Source of the DNA: JALQXV01 sp051005235
Lineage (GTDB): Bacteria > Patescibacteriota > Saccharimonadia > Saccharimonadales > 2-12-FULL-41-12
Assembly: GCA_051005235.1 (NCBI GenBank)
Contig: JBPCJO010000097.1
Location: 1-30,849 of the forward strand
DNA length: 30,849 nt
Direction of reading: 5' to 3'
Numbering within the stretch: position 1 is the stretch's first letter; the number at the start of each line of letters is the position of its first letter. The notes under the pieces were generated by a model. The model ran no database searches. It was given only the letters and a program-made list of their open reading frames with translations, and had not been told where the DNA came from. The translations under genes and the position numbers were made by a program. Positions 15,584 through 22,269 of the stretch are shown piece by piece.

Positions 15584-15592
15584 GAGTGCCAA
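15566..15592. promoter_or_regulatory. CIRCE operator (HrcA binding site)
   Basis: The site reads CTAGCACTC, nine bases, then GAGTGCCAA, against the canonical TTAGCACTC-N9-GAGTGCTAA. The GCACTC/GAGTGC cores and the 9-bp spacing are exact, with two or three mismatches in the outer bases. It directly abuts the stop codon of the upstream small gene (15593) and covers the clpC -35. HrcA repression of clpC is the expected consequence; hrcA itself is not in this window. Confidence 0.85.
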
Positions 15593-15886
15593 CTACGGTA
15601 TCACTAAATCTGTTGATTTGGGCTGAAGATAGGTGATGGCATCGAAAACCGTTCGAGTTATTGCGGTGCCGCCCCGAACAAGCGCATCACTGCCGTCCAC
15701 AAGTGGACACAACACCCAGCTTGCCGGATTTTCTAACTGCGTATCGCATCCATTCGGATCAGGCCCAGACATTTTAGCTGCACCAAACGCAATTACACCA
15801 ATGGTTGCGGCAACAGCTAGTATGCTGCCAGGCTGCATAACGCCGAACTCAGACCGCAATTGATGATTATTTGTCGGTTTTTTCAT
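15593..15886 (-). CDS. Small membrane protein downstream of nusA, unknown
   Basis: This 97-residue protein has a polar N-terminus, one transmembrane helix (about 21-38, SILAVAATIGVIAFGAAK), and a short outer part with two cysteines (47 and 60) in GCDTQLENPASWVLCPLVDG, then a second amphipathic or hydrophobic segment (AITRTVFDAITYL). I recognise no family. The order helix, Cys, W-x-x-Cys-P, hydrophobic segment recalls small pilin-like or secretion-associated membrane proteins, but this is only an impression. ATG 15886 overlaps the end of nusA by 20 nt and has GAAGAG 7 nt upstream, suggesting translational coupling; ATG 15892 is the alternative. Its stop is immediately followed by the clpC CIRCE. 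Confidence 0.6.
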   Translation of the reverse strand: MKKPTNNHQLRSEFGVMQPGSILAVAATIGVIAFGAAKMSGPDPNGCDTQLENPASWVLCPLVDGSDALVRGGTAITRTVFDAITYLQPKSTDLVIP

Positions 15887-17054
15887 CGCCATGCTCTTCA
15901 ATCGCCTCAAGCAAACTGCTCTCGAGCTGTTCTTTGCGCTTAAGTTTTTGGGCACCGAGCGGTTTGCTGGTAATGACTTCGGCGACCGAAACTGTTTCGA
16001 CGGTGGGTTCTGGAGCTTTATCGGACACAATGTCGATTTCATAACCAGTCAACTTGCTGGCTAAACGGACGTTCTGGCCGCTTTTGCCGATAGCAATGCT
16101 GAGTTGGTCTTCTGGTACCTGGACAACTGCTTTTTTGCTTGCTTCGTCAATACGGACAGAGGTGACTTTAGTGGGGCTTAAGGCGTTTTGGAGGAATGTT
16201 GTTTGGTCGTCGTCCCAGACAATGATGTCGATTTTCTCTTGTTCACCGATTTCGCTCATAACAGCGTTAACGCGGCTACCATGACCACCGACAAACGTGC
16301 CGACCGGGTCAACACCGGGTACGCTGCTGGTGACGGCAATTTTGCTTCGGACGCCGGCTTCGCGGGAGATTGCTTTAATAGACACCGCTCCACTTTCCAT
16401 TTCGGGGACTTCGTTGCGGAATAACCATTCCATGAACTCAGTTGAGCCTCGGGATACCACTAGTTGCGGACCACGAAAGCCACGTTCGACATCTTTAAGG
16501 TACACTTTAAGTCGCTGGCCGGGGTGATAACGCTCATTTTGAATTTGTTCGCTCATCGGCATAATTGCCTGGGCTTTGCCAAGGTCAATCCGCACAATGC
16601 GGCCCTCGACACGGGCTACAATGCCGTTTACAACGGTACCAATTTTGTCTTGGAATTCATTCATAATAATTTCCCGTTCGGCTTCGCGCAAGCGTTGTAA
16701 AATCACTTGTTTGGCTGTTTGGGCAGCTACCCGTCCAAAGTTATCGGCTTTTTGCGGAATTTCGATCAAATCGCCGATGGCAGCATTCTTTTTCATTACT
16801 TGCGCATCACCAACGGAAAGCTCAAATCGCTCGTCGCCAACTTTTTCGACAACTTCTTTACTAATAAATACATCGATGTCGCCGGTATTGGTATTAATAC
16901 TGACCCGGACTTCTTGTTCGCGGTCGCCGTAATCTTTACGGTATGCAGCCGCCAACGCCTGTTCGACAACTTCTTGAACCGCATCTTCTGGCAAGTTCTT
17001 TTCGTCGGCAATTGTTCTAATTACCACACCTAATTGTTTTATATCTAAATCCAT
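15867..17054 (-). CDS. nusA: Transcription termination/antitermination factor NusA
   Basis: NusA binds RNA polymerase and nascent RNA to control pausing and termination. The 395-residue protein has the N-terminal polymerase-binding domain (VVEQALAAAYRKDYG), an S1 domain (GTVVNGIVARVEGRIVRIDLG), and KH1-KH2 (FVGGHGSRVNAVMSEIGEQ, then LSIAIGKSGQNVRLASKLTG). A short acidic C-terminal tail replaces the repeats seen in enterobacteria, as in Gram-positive NusA. The GAGGAG Shine-Dalgarno 5 nt before the ATG is among the strongest in the window. The upstream region has a consensus promoter followed at once by a terminator-like hairpin. rimP, the usual upstream neighbour, is absent here, and infB does not follow. 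Confidence 0.96.
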   Translation of the reverse strand: MDLDIKQLGVVIRTIADEKNLPEDAVQEVVEQALAAAYRKDYGDREQEVRVSINTNTGDIDVFISKEVVEKVGDERFELSVGDAQVMKKNAAIGDLIEIPQKADNFGRVAAQTAKQVILQRLREAEREIIMNEFQDKIGTVVNGIVARVEGRIVRIDLGKAQAIMPMSEQIQNERYHPGQRLKVYLKDVERGFRGPQLVVSRGSTEFMEWLFRNEVPEMESGAVSIKAISREAGVRSKIAVTSSVPGVDPVGTFVGGHGSRVNAVMSEIGEQEKIDIIVWDDDQTTFLQNALSPTKVTSVRIDEASKKAVVQVPEDQLSIAIGKSGQNVRLASKLTGYEIDIVSDKAPEPTVETVSVAEVITSKPLGAQKLKRKEQLESSLLEAIEEHGDEKTDK

Positions 17055-17101
17055 GTCTTCTCCTCATTGGTTAGTCAAAAAATGTTTGTGTCTCTCTTAT
17101 G

Positions 17102-17128
17102 AAAAAAGCCGACCACATGCGGCCGACC
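17102..17128 (-). terminator. Attenuator-like intrinsic terminator at the very start of the nusA leader
   Basis: The minus-strand RNA can form a 9-bp stem (17128-17120 with 17115-17107, including G-U pairs) closed by a CAUG tetraloop, immediately followed by a run of U. The stem begins about 2-3 nt after the predicted transcription start and about 50 nt before the nusA ATG. As nothing lies upstream on this strand that needs terminating, it probably works as an attenuator or, alternatively, as a 5' stabilising hairpin. Confidence 0.6.
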
Positions 17129-17137
17129 AATAGCAAC

Positions 17138-17166
17138 ATCATACCAGCCACTGTGCCTCACGTCAA
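17138..17166 (-). promoter_or_regulatory. Sigma70 promoter of nusA
   Basis: TTGACG (17166-17161) and TATGAT (17143-17138) on the minus strand are separated by exactly 17 bp, the best consensus promoter in the window. The predicted start is about 17131. Confidence 0.75.
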
Positions 17167-17199
17167 CGCGTATGTCTCAATTTAGGATAATCTACTGAC

Positions 17200-17287
17200 T
17201 ACTTTTTGAAAGTATGAATTCAGTTCATACTTTCATCTGATCATAGTATGAACTCTATACATACTGAATTCATACTTTCAAAAAGTA
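17200..17287. repeat. Nested palindromes with four alternating TTCATACT/AGTATGAA octamers
   Basis: An outer perfect 25-bp inverted repeat (17200-17224 and 17263-17287) encloses further symmetric sites. GAAAGTATGAA-TTCAG-TTCATACTTTC at 17208-17234 is a perfect 11-bp dyad, and AGTATG-N9-CATACT lies at 17245-17265. The octamer AGTATGAA or its complement occurs at 17211, 17224, 17245 and 17269 in alternating orientation. The element sits between the divergent promoters of nusA and the aminopeptidase and fills most of the 309-bp gene-less stretch 17055-17363. It looks like a multi-site operator or a cruciform. Confidence 0.8.
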
Positions 17288-17349
17288 AGCGGAATAGCCT
17301 ACACGAAGTCTTAAAACTACCAACAACAGATAAAATCTGGCTTTTGCGT

Positions 17350-17363
17350 TACAATAGTCGGAT
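17350..17363 (+). promoter_or_regulatory. -10 box of the aminopeptidase gene
   Basis: TACAAT (17350-17355) is followed by 8 nt and then ATG at 17364, without a Shine-Dalgarno. No convincing -35 is seen. The message would be leaderless or start 1-2 nt before the ATG. Confidence 0.45.
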
Positions 17364-19943
17364 ATGACCAAAAAAGTCCGTCGATTATATGAGCAATTTC
17401 AACCGCATAACTACGCCCTGGAGCTAAAATCTGATGCCGAGGAACTTACCTTCAGCGGCAAAGTGACAATTACTGGTAAGAAAGTAGGGCGTCCAAGCCA
17501 GCGGATAACGTTTCATCAGAAAGATTTAAAAATTACCAGGGCGACGCTGGCAAAACATGACAAGCAAGGTGTTCAAACGATTACTGTTAACCGGGTAAAT
17601 AAACAAGCATCTTATGATGAAGTTCGCGTGCATGCTGCAGAAATGCTTTACCCTGGACTGTACACGATCACGCTCGAGTTTACCGGGAAGATTACCGAGC
17701 CAATGCATGGTTTGTACCCTTGTTATTTTGACCATAACGGCACGAAAAAAAAATTGTTAGCAACCCAATTTGAATCACATCATGCCCGCGAAGTCTTTCC
17801 TTCTATTGATGAGCCAGAGGCAAAAGCCACGTTCGATGTTACGCTAGAGACTGCGAAAGATGTAGTAGTCTTGGGCAATACGCCCGTCTTGAATGAGGTA
17901 GCGGGATCGGCAAGTACAAAATTGACAACCTTCGAGACCTCGCCGATTATGAGTACCTACTTGCTGGCATTTGTGATCGGGGAAATACACTGCGCCAAGT
18001 CAAAAACCAAAGACGGCACGATTATGCAAACCTGGGCGACGGTGGCTCAGCCTATTGAGTCATTGCGCTACGCTAATGACGAAGCGGTAAACGTACTTGA
18101 ATTCTTCACTGATTATTTTCAAACGCCGTTTCCACTCAAAAAGTGCGACCAGGTAGCCTTGCCCGACTTTGAAAGCGGCGCCATGGAGAACTGGGGTCTT
18201 ATTACCTATCGTGAAATCGCCTTATTGACCGAGCCGCAAAACCGCTCCCAGTCATCTGAGCAATACGTTTCAATGGTGATTGCGCACGAGCTATCGCACC
18301 AGTGGTTTGGCAATCTTGTTACCATGAAGTGGTGGGATGATTTATGGTTAAACGAAAGTTTTGCCAGCCTGATGGAGCATATTGCGCTCGACACCTTACA
18401 TAAGGACTGGCACCAGTGGGAACAATACACCGCGTCGGATGTTATTTCGTGCTCCTCGCGTGATATTTTTAAGGACGTCCAGCCCGTTCATGTTGACGTT
18501 AACCACCCAGAAGAAATCGGAACCTTATTTGACCCGGCCATAGTCTATGCCAAGGGCGGCCGTTTACTAAAAATGATGCGTGAATACATTGGCGACGAAG
18601 CGTTTAGGGCTGGACTCAAAGCGTATTTCGCAAAGCATGCCTATAAAAACAGCGTGGGCGATGATTTATGGCTTGAGATGTCGGCAGCCAGTGGTAAAGA
18701 TATTGGTGCCTTTATGAGCCCCTGGCTTAGCCAGTCTGGTATGCCGTTAATAGATACGACGCAGACGGCTAACACTATAACGTTACGGCAAAAACGGTTT
18801 GTACTTGATAGCGATAACGACACCAGAATCTGGCCTGTGCCACTGCTCGCCAGCCAACCGCTAACGCCTGATGTACTAACAGAGCCAGAGGCAAACTTAC
18901 CTCGTCCCGCCGGCGACCCGGTAATTATTAATCAAAATGGCAGCGGCCATATGCTGGTGCACTACACAGACACCGAGACCCGAAATTATATTGCTAAAGC
19001 ATTTAAAGAACAGGCGTTACTGCCCGAGTCACGGGTAAATATTATGAACGATCAGCTACTGTTGGCTCGCGGCGGTATTGCCTCTTTAACCGAGTCACTG
19101 GACATTATCGCGCAAGCCAGCGCCGAGCCGCGCGACGCGGTCTGGATGATCATGGCGCGGTCTATTAGTACCGCTATGGGCTTAACCGAGGGCGATGAAT
19201 CCACAGAGGACAATATAAAAACTTTTCGTCGAAATATTTCGCGGGAGTGGTATGCCAAACTCGGCTGGAACGATGCATCGGCAGACTCGCCAAACGAAAA
19301 GGCGCTACGCCAAACGATTTTGAGTTTAATGGTAGCGAGCGAGGACAAAAATGCCGTAACGGAAGCAGTCAGGCGTTATAAAGCGGCGCAAACAGTAGAG
19401 GACTTGCCATCTGAACAACGGGCTTTAATTATCAGTGCCGTGGTAAAAAAGGGTGAACCCGTCATCGATGAACTAATCGAACAGTACAAAACAACACCAA
19501 ATCCAGATATTCAACTTTCGATTTGCGGAGCCATCACGGCTACAAAAGATCCTAAAGTTGGTGACTATATTATTGAACAAGCGCTGGGTGAAAATGGATT
19601 TGTGCGATCTCAAGATATTTTTCGTTGGTACGCCTATCTTATGCGCAACCGGCATACTCGAGCCGCGGCTTGGCACTGGTTCACAACCAGCTGGAACCGC
19701 TTAGAGAAACTATTCGGCGACAGTAAGTCATTTGAATATTTTGTTGTTTACTCGGCTGGCCCAATTAATACCCGTGACTGGCAGAAAGAGTTCGCCGCGT
19801 TCTTTACACCAAAGTCTGAAATTATTGCCTTAAAGCGTAATATTACGATTGCGTTATCGGAGATTGAGACCCGAATTGCCTGGCGCGACCGCGAAGAGCC
19901 AGTTATCAAAAAGTATTTTGAGCCCTTCAAATCTGAGCAATAA
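17364..19943 (+). CDS. M1-family aminopeptidase (aminopeptidase N-like)
   Basis: This 859-residue zinc aminopeptidase removes N-terminal residues from peptides. The N-terminal beta saddle is followed by the M1 exopeptidase motif GAMENWGL. The zinc site is HELSH (His308, Glu309, His312), followed after 18 residues by Glu331 in WLNESFAS, which is exact M1 spacing. The catalytic tyrosine region (IVYAKGGRLLKMMREYIG) is present. The C-terminal helical ERAP1-like domain is complete. There is no signal peptide, so it is cytoplasmic, probably recycling imported or degraded peptides. It is closer to the tricorn-factor/puromycin-sensitive type than to E. coli PepN. The 3' end overlaps the convergent yraN by 17 bp. 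The upstream region has the octamer array. Confidence 0.95.
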   Translation: MTKKVRRLYEQFQPHNYALELKSDAEELTFSGKVTITGKKVGRPSQRITFHQKDLKITRATLAKHDKQGVQTITVNRVNKQASYDEVRVHAAEMLYPGLYTITLEFTGKITEPMHGLYPCYFDHNGTKKKLLATQFESHHAREVFPSIDEPEAKATFDVTLETAKDVVVLGNTPVLNEVAGSASTKLTTFETSPIMSTYLLAFVIGEIHCAKSKTKDGTIMQTWATVAQPIESLRYANDEAVNVLEFFTDYFQTPFPLKKCDQVALPDFESGAMENWGLITYREIALLTEPQNRSQSSEQYVSMVIAHELSHQWFGNLVTMKWWDDLWLNESFASLMEHIALDTLHKDWHQWEQYTASDVISCSSRDIFKDVQPVHVDVNHPEEIGTLFDPAIVYAKGGRLLKMMREYIGDEAFRAGLKAYFAKHAYKNSVGDDLWLEMSAASGKDIGAFMSPWLSQSGMPLIDTTQTANTITLRQKRFVLDSDNDTRIWPVPLLASQPLTPDVLTEPEANLPRPAGDPVIINQNGSGHMLVHYTDTETRNYIAKAFKEQALLPESRVNIMNDQLLLARGGIASLTESLDIIAQASAEPRDAVWMIMARSISTAMGLTEGDESTEDNIKTFRRNISREWYAKLGWNDASADSPNEKALRQTILSLMVASEDKNAVTEAVRRYKAAQTVEDLPSEQRALIISAVVKKGEPVIDELIEQYKTTPNPDIQLSICGAITATKDPKVGDYIIEQALGENGFVRSQDIFRWYAYLMRNRHTRAAAWHWFTTSWNRLEKLFGDSKSFEYFVVYSAGPINTRDWQKEFAAFFTPKSEIIALKRNITIALSEIETRIAWRDREEPVIKKYFEPFKSEQ

Positions 19944-20265
19944 AACTGACCTCATAATCTATCCCGACAACACTTGCTCCGCTTAAAACATACTCGCCAT
20001 ACCAGTTATGTTTACACACCCACAATTGAGCGGCATATTCCATGCGGCGTAGTTTACGAGTATCGATGTAGTCAAAGCCAATACCCTGGCCTAGCCGTGA
20101 GCGATATTTTACTTCAACAAAGTGCAGTCGCTGCTTTTTGTAGGCAATAATGTCCACTTCACAAGTTCTTGTCTTCCAGTTTCTGGCGATAATGTCATAG
20201 TCGCTGTTTTGCAAAAAATCAACGACGGCATCTTCGGCCAGACGGCCGATAGTGGTCGTCTGCAT
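19927..20265 (-). CDS. yraN: YraN/UPF0102 family endonuclease-fold protein
   Basis: This 112-residue protein fits the UPF0102 family. It contains GRLAEDAVVDFLQ, then IARNWKTRTCEVDIIAYKKQRLHFVEVKYR, where E-x-D and E-x-K are the acidic/lysine residues of the restriction-endonuclease-like fold. Length is normal. The biochemical role is unproven; the gene very often follows rnhB, as here. It begins 23 bp after rnhB with a strong GGGAGG Shine-Dalgarno 5 nt before the ATG, indicating an operon. Its 3' end overlaps the convergent aminopeptidase gene. Confidence 0.92.
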   Translation of the reverse strand: MQTTTIGRLAEDAVVDFLQNSDYDIIARNWKTRTCEVDIIAYKKQRLHFVEVKYRSRLGQGIGFDYIDTRKLRRMEYAAQLWVCKHNWYGEYVLSGASVVGIDYEVSFIAQI

Positions 20266-20288
20266 AATTCCCTCCCTTTATCTAAATG

Positions 20289-20888
20289 TTACAACGAAAG
20301 TAGCTGGCGCACTGGGCCAAAGCTACGGCGATGTAAGTCGGTTACGCCATAGCTAACTAGTGCCCGTTTATGCCGCGCCGTACCATAACCGACGTGCAGC
20401 TCGAATCCGTACTGTGGGTATTGCTTGGCTTGATCTGCCATATAGTTGTCACGAGCTACTTTTGCAAGAATGCTGGCTGCTGATACTGCTGGCACCAGAC
20501 TATCTGCTTTTACGCAGGTCAAAGCTCGAGCATTATCGGGCAGATAATTAATCGAGCCATCGATGACGATATGGTCGTAGTTGTTAATTTTTTCAATGGC
20601 CCGCTCAATTGCCAGCGTAGTCGATGCCGTTAAGCCAAGCTCGTCAATCTCGGCTGGCCACACCCAGCCGGTGACCGCCGCCGACGATAAAGCAGTAATT
20701 TGGCTGGCGAGCTGTTCGCGCCGTTGCTTTGGTATGAGTTTTGAGTCACCCAGGCCGGCGATTGGCGCGCCAATGTCGAGCATGACTGCACCAACTACCA
20801 ACGGGCCTGCCCATGAACCACGCCCAACTTCATCAACGCCAATAATTAGTTTGCCGCGGAGGTGTTGAAGAAATTGTTGGTTGTTCAT
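20289..20888 (-). CDS. rnhB: Ribonuclease HII
   Basis: RNase HII removes ribonucleotides misincorporated in DNA and RNA primers. The 199-residue protein starts with IIGVDEVGRGSWAGPLV, which holds the DEG-type catalytic Asp-Glu and the GRG substrate-recognition motif. HIVIDGSINYLP supplies another catalytic Asp, and DSLVPAVSAASILAKVARD is the conserved helix with the last acidic residue. I start at ATG 20888 (MNNQQF); a GTG at 20900 would add four residues. The gene lies downstream of rplS behind a strong terminator, so it probably has its own promoter; CATAAT ends 15 nt before the ATG. Confidence 0.95.
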   Translation of the reverse strand: MNNQQFLQHLRGKLIIGVDEVGRGSWAGPLVVGAVMLDIGAPIAGLGDSKLIPKQRREQLASQITALSSAAVTGWVWPAEIDELGLTASTTLAIERAIEKINNYDHIVIDGSINYLPDNARALTCVKADSLVPAVSAASILAKVARDNYMADQAKQYPQYGFELHVGYGTARHKRALVSYGVTDLHRRSFGPVRQLLSL

Positions 20889-20940
20889 CGGTATATACAC
20901 ATTATTATGCTAACATTACCTAATTATTAAATTTCAAGAG

Positions 20941-20967
20941 AAAACACACCAACGATGGGTGTGTTTT
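20941..20967 (-). terminator. Intrinsic terminator of rplS
   Basis: A perfect 10-bp stem AAAACACACC / GGTGTGTTTT (20941-20950 and 20958-20967) with a 7-nt loop follows the rplS stop by 26 nt. The 3' arm on the minus strand ends in TTTT. Confidence 0.85.
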
Positions 20968-20992
20968 AAAACGATATGACTAAAATCTGTTA

Positions 20993-21487
20993 TTACTTGG
21001 CTTCGACAGGTGTTTCAGAAGGTGCTTCGGCGGTCGCCGTAGCTTCAGTTTCAGTGGGTGTTTCAGTTTCTTCGAGTGCTACTGCTTCTACAATCGGCTC
21101 GGCGGGCGCATCGGGCACCGCGTTAGTGGCTTGGCGGTCAAAGGCAACGCCGGTAAGGCGGGCGGATTTGCCAGTGCGGGCTCGCATGTAAGTAAGGTAA
21201 TTACGGCGGACTTTACTCCGCTTAGAAACTTCGATTTTAACGACTAACGGACTGTGCAATAAATAAGTCTTCTCGACACCAATACCGCTGGCAATACGCC
21301 GAACTGTGATACTGCTGGTATGGCTGCTGGTGCGGTCGGTGCGAATAACTAAACCTTCAAAGATTTGGACGCGCTCTTTATTACCTTCGCGGATTTTTTG
21401 ATGCACTTTAACTGTGTCGCCGCTCTTAACGTCGACCACGTGGTGCTTCTTATATTTTTGCTCAACAGAATTAATAATTGACGGCAT
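20993..21487 (-). CDS. rplS: Large ribosomal subunit protein bL19 with acidic C-terminal extension
   Basis: bL19 sits at the 30S-50S interface. Residues 1-115 carry the family signature: INSVEQKYKKHHVVDVKSGDTVKVHQKI, ERVQIFEGLVI, then TVRRIASGIGVEKTYLLHSPLV and VRRNYLTYMRARTGK. Most bL19 proteins end near here (about 115 residues), but this one continues to 164 with a low-complexity tail rich in Ala, Glu, Thr and Pro, probably disordered. The gene has an extended -10 promoter, an AAGG Shine-Dalgarno 5 nt before the ATG and its own terminator, so it is monocistronic. The usual neighbours trmD and rimM are not here. Confidence 0.95.
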   Translation of the reverse strand: MPSIINSVEQKYKKHHVVDVKSGDTVKVHQKIREGNKERVQIFEGLVIRTDRTSSHTSSITVRRIASGIGVEKTYLLHSPLVVKIEVSKRSKVRRNYLTYMRARTGKSARLTGVAFDRQATNAVPDAPAEPIVEAVALEETETPTETEATATAEAPSETPVEAK

Positions 21488-21517
21488 AACAACCTTGGCT
21501 CTTAAAATCTTTTTATA

Positions 21518-21526
21518 AGTATATCA
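21518..21526 (-). promoter_or_regulatory. Extended -10 promoter of rplS
   Basis: On the minus strand TGA-TATACT (21526-21518) forms an extended -10. A leader of about 24 nt with an AAGG ribosome-binding site follows. No -35 is evident. Confidence 0.55.
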
Positions 21527-21607
21527 CATCTGTTAAAGAAATAAAGTACTTTGGCATCTATAATTGCTGTTTGCTAATTGCTAAACAACGTATATACTCG
21601 AAATAAA

Positions 21608-21635
21608 TACTATAAGCATTATGGATGTAAGCTAA
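21608..21635 (+). promoter_or_regulatory. -10 box and four-codon leaderless mini-ORF before the gene at 21640
   Basis: TACTAT (21608-21613) is followed by 7 nt and an ATG at 21621, the spacing seen at other genes, but this ATG opens only MDVS and a TAA (21633-21635). The GTG start of the real gene is 4 nt after that stop. TATACT near 21590 is an alternative promoter. Confidence 0.3.
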
Positions 21636-21639
21636 ACCA

Positions 21640-22269
21640 GTGAATATTCCTTATCAAACGGTTATTTCCCCCAAGTCGCGGGAAACGGCCCCAAACCTTG
21701 TACCATTTGATCCGTCTGAGCGCGGGCAGCAGTATGTTGAACAATATCAGGCGCTGGTAGGCAGTTTTAAGAACTTGTTTACGCTTTGCCGACCGCCCGA
21801 TGCTTCGCCGAACCTCTCCCAACACTTGCTTAATATTAATCTCTATAAAACCACGCCTGTTCAGCACGGACGCCTGGCAATCGTACGTTCTATCGATTCT
21901 ACTGGTTATCCGGGTAATTGGTCAACATTTCAAGAAGCTGATGGTTTTGACGTGAGAGAATATGACTACGAACCAAAGATGGACGGCTATAACTTACTCA
22001 CGAGTACCGAAACTTACTCGCTGGGCCATCAAGGATGTGATGAAAATAGTCACCTTTATACAAATCGTCCATGGACGCCAGAACGAACAGCTAATATCGC
22101 CGAATGGCTACACGAGCACCTCCCTAAAAGCCAACTAACACTCGAAAAGCTATTTACCGCTGCGAGCGACGCAGAGCTAAACCCTCAGCTAGCTCAAAAT
22201 ATCGTGAAGCACGGTTCTAAAATCGGGCGGCTGGCGACTTCTGCAGAGCTGCCGTCGATCGTAGCTTAA
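21640..22269 (+). CDS. Hypothetical soluble protein, unknown function
   Basis: This 209-residue protein starts at GTG 21640 and has no transmembrane segment or signal. I recognise no motif. Visible features are PNLVPFDPSERGQQYVEQYQ near the start, a central region rich in Tyr, Asp and Gly (DGFDVREYDYEPKMDGYNLL), a CDENSHLY segment and a helical C-terminus. It lacks a clear Shine-Dalgarno. A four-codon mini-ORF ends 4 nt before the GTG. The TAA stop overlaps the TAA of the convergent pilB-like gene at the palindrome TTAA (22266-22269), so the two genes share stop nucleotides. Confidence 0.75.
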   Translation: MNIPYQTVISPKSRETAPNLVPFDPSERGQQYVEQYQALVGSFKNLFTLCRPPDASPNLSQHLLNINLYKTTPVQHGRLAIVRSIDSTGYPGNWSTFQEADGFDVREYDYEPKMDGYNLLTSTETYSLGHQGCDENSHLYTNRPWTPERTANIAEWLHEHLPKSQLTLEKLFTAASDAELNPQLAQNIVKHGSKIGRLATSAELPSIVA

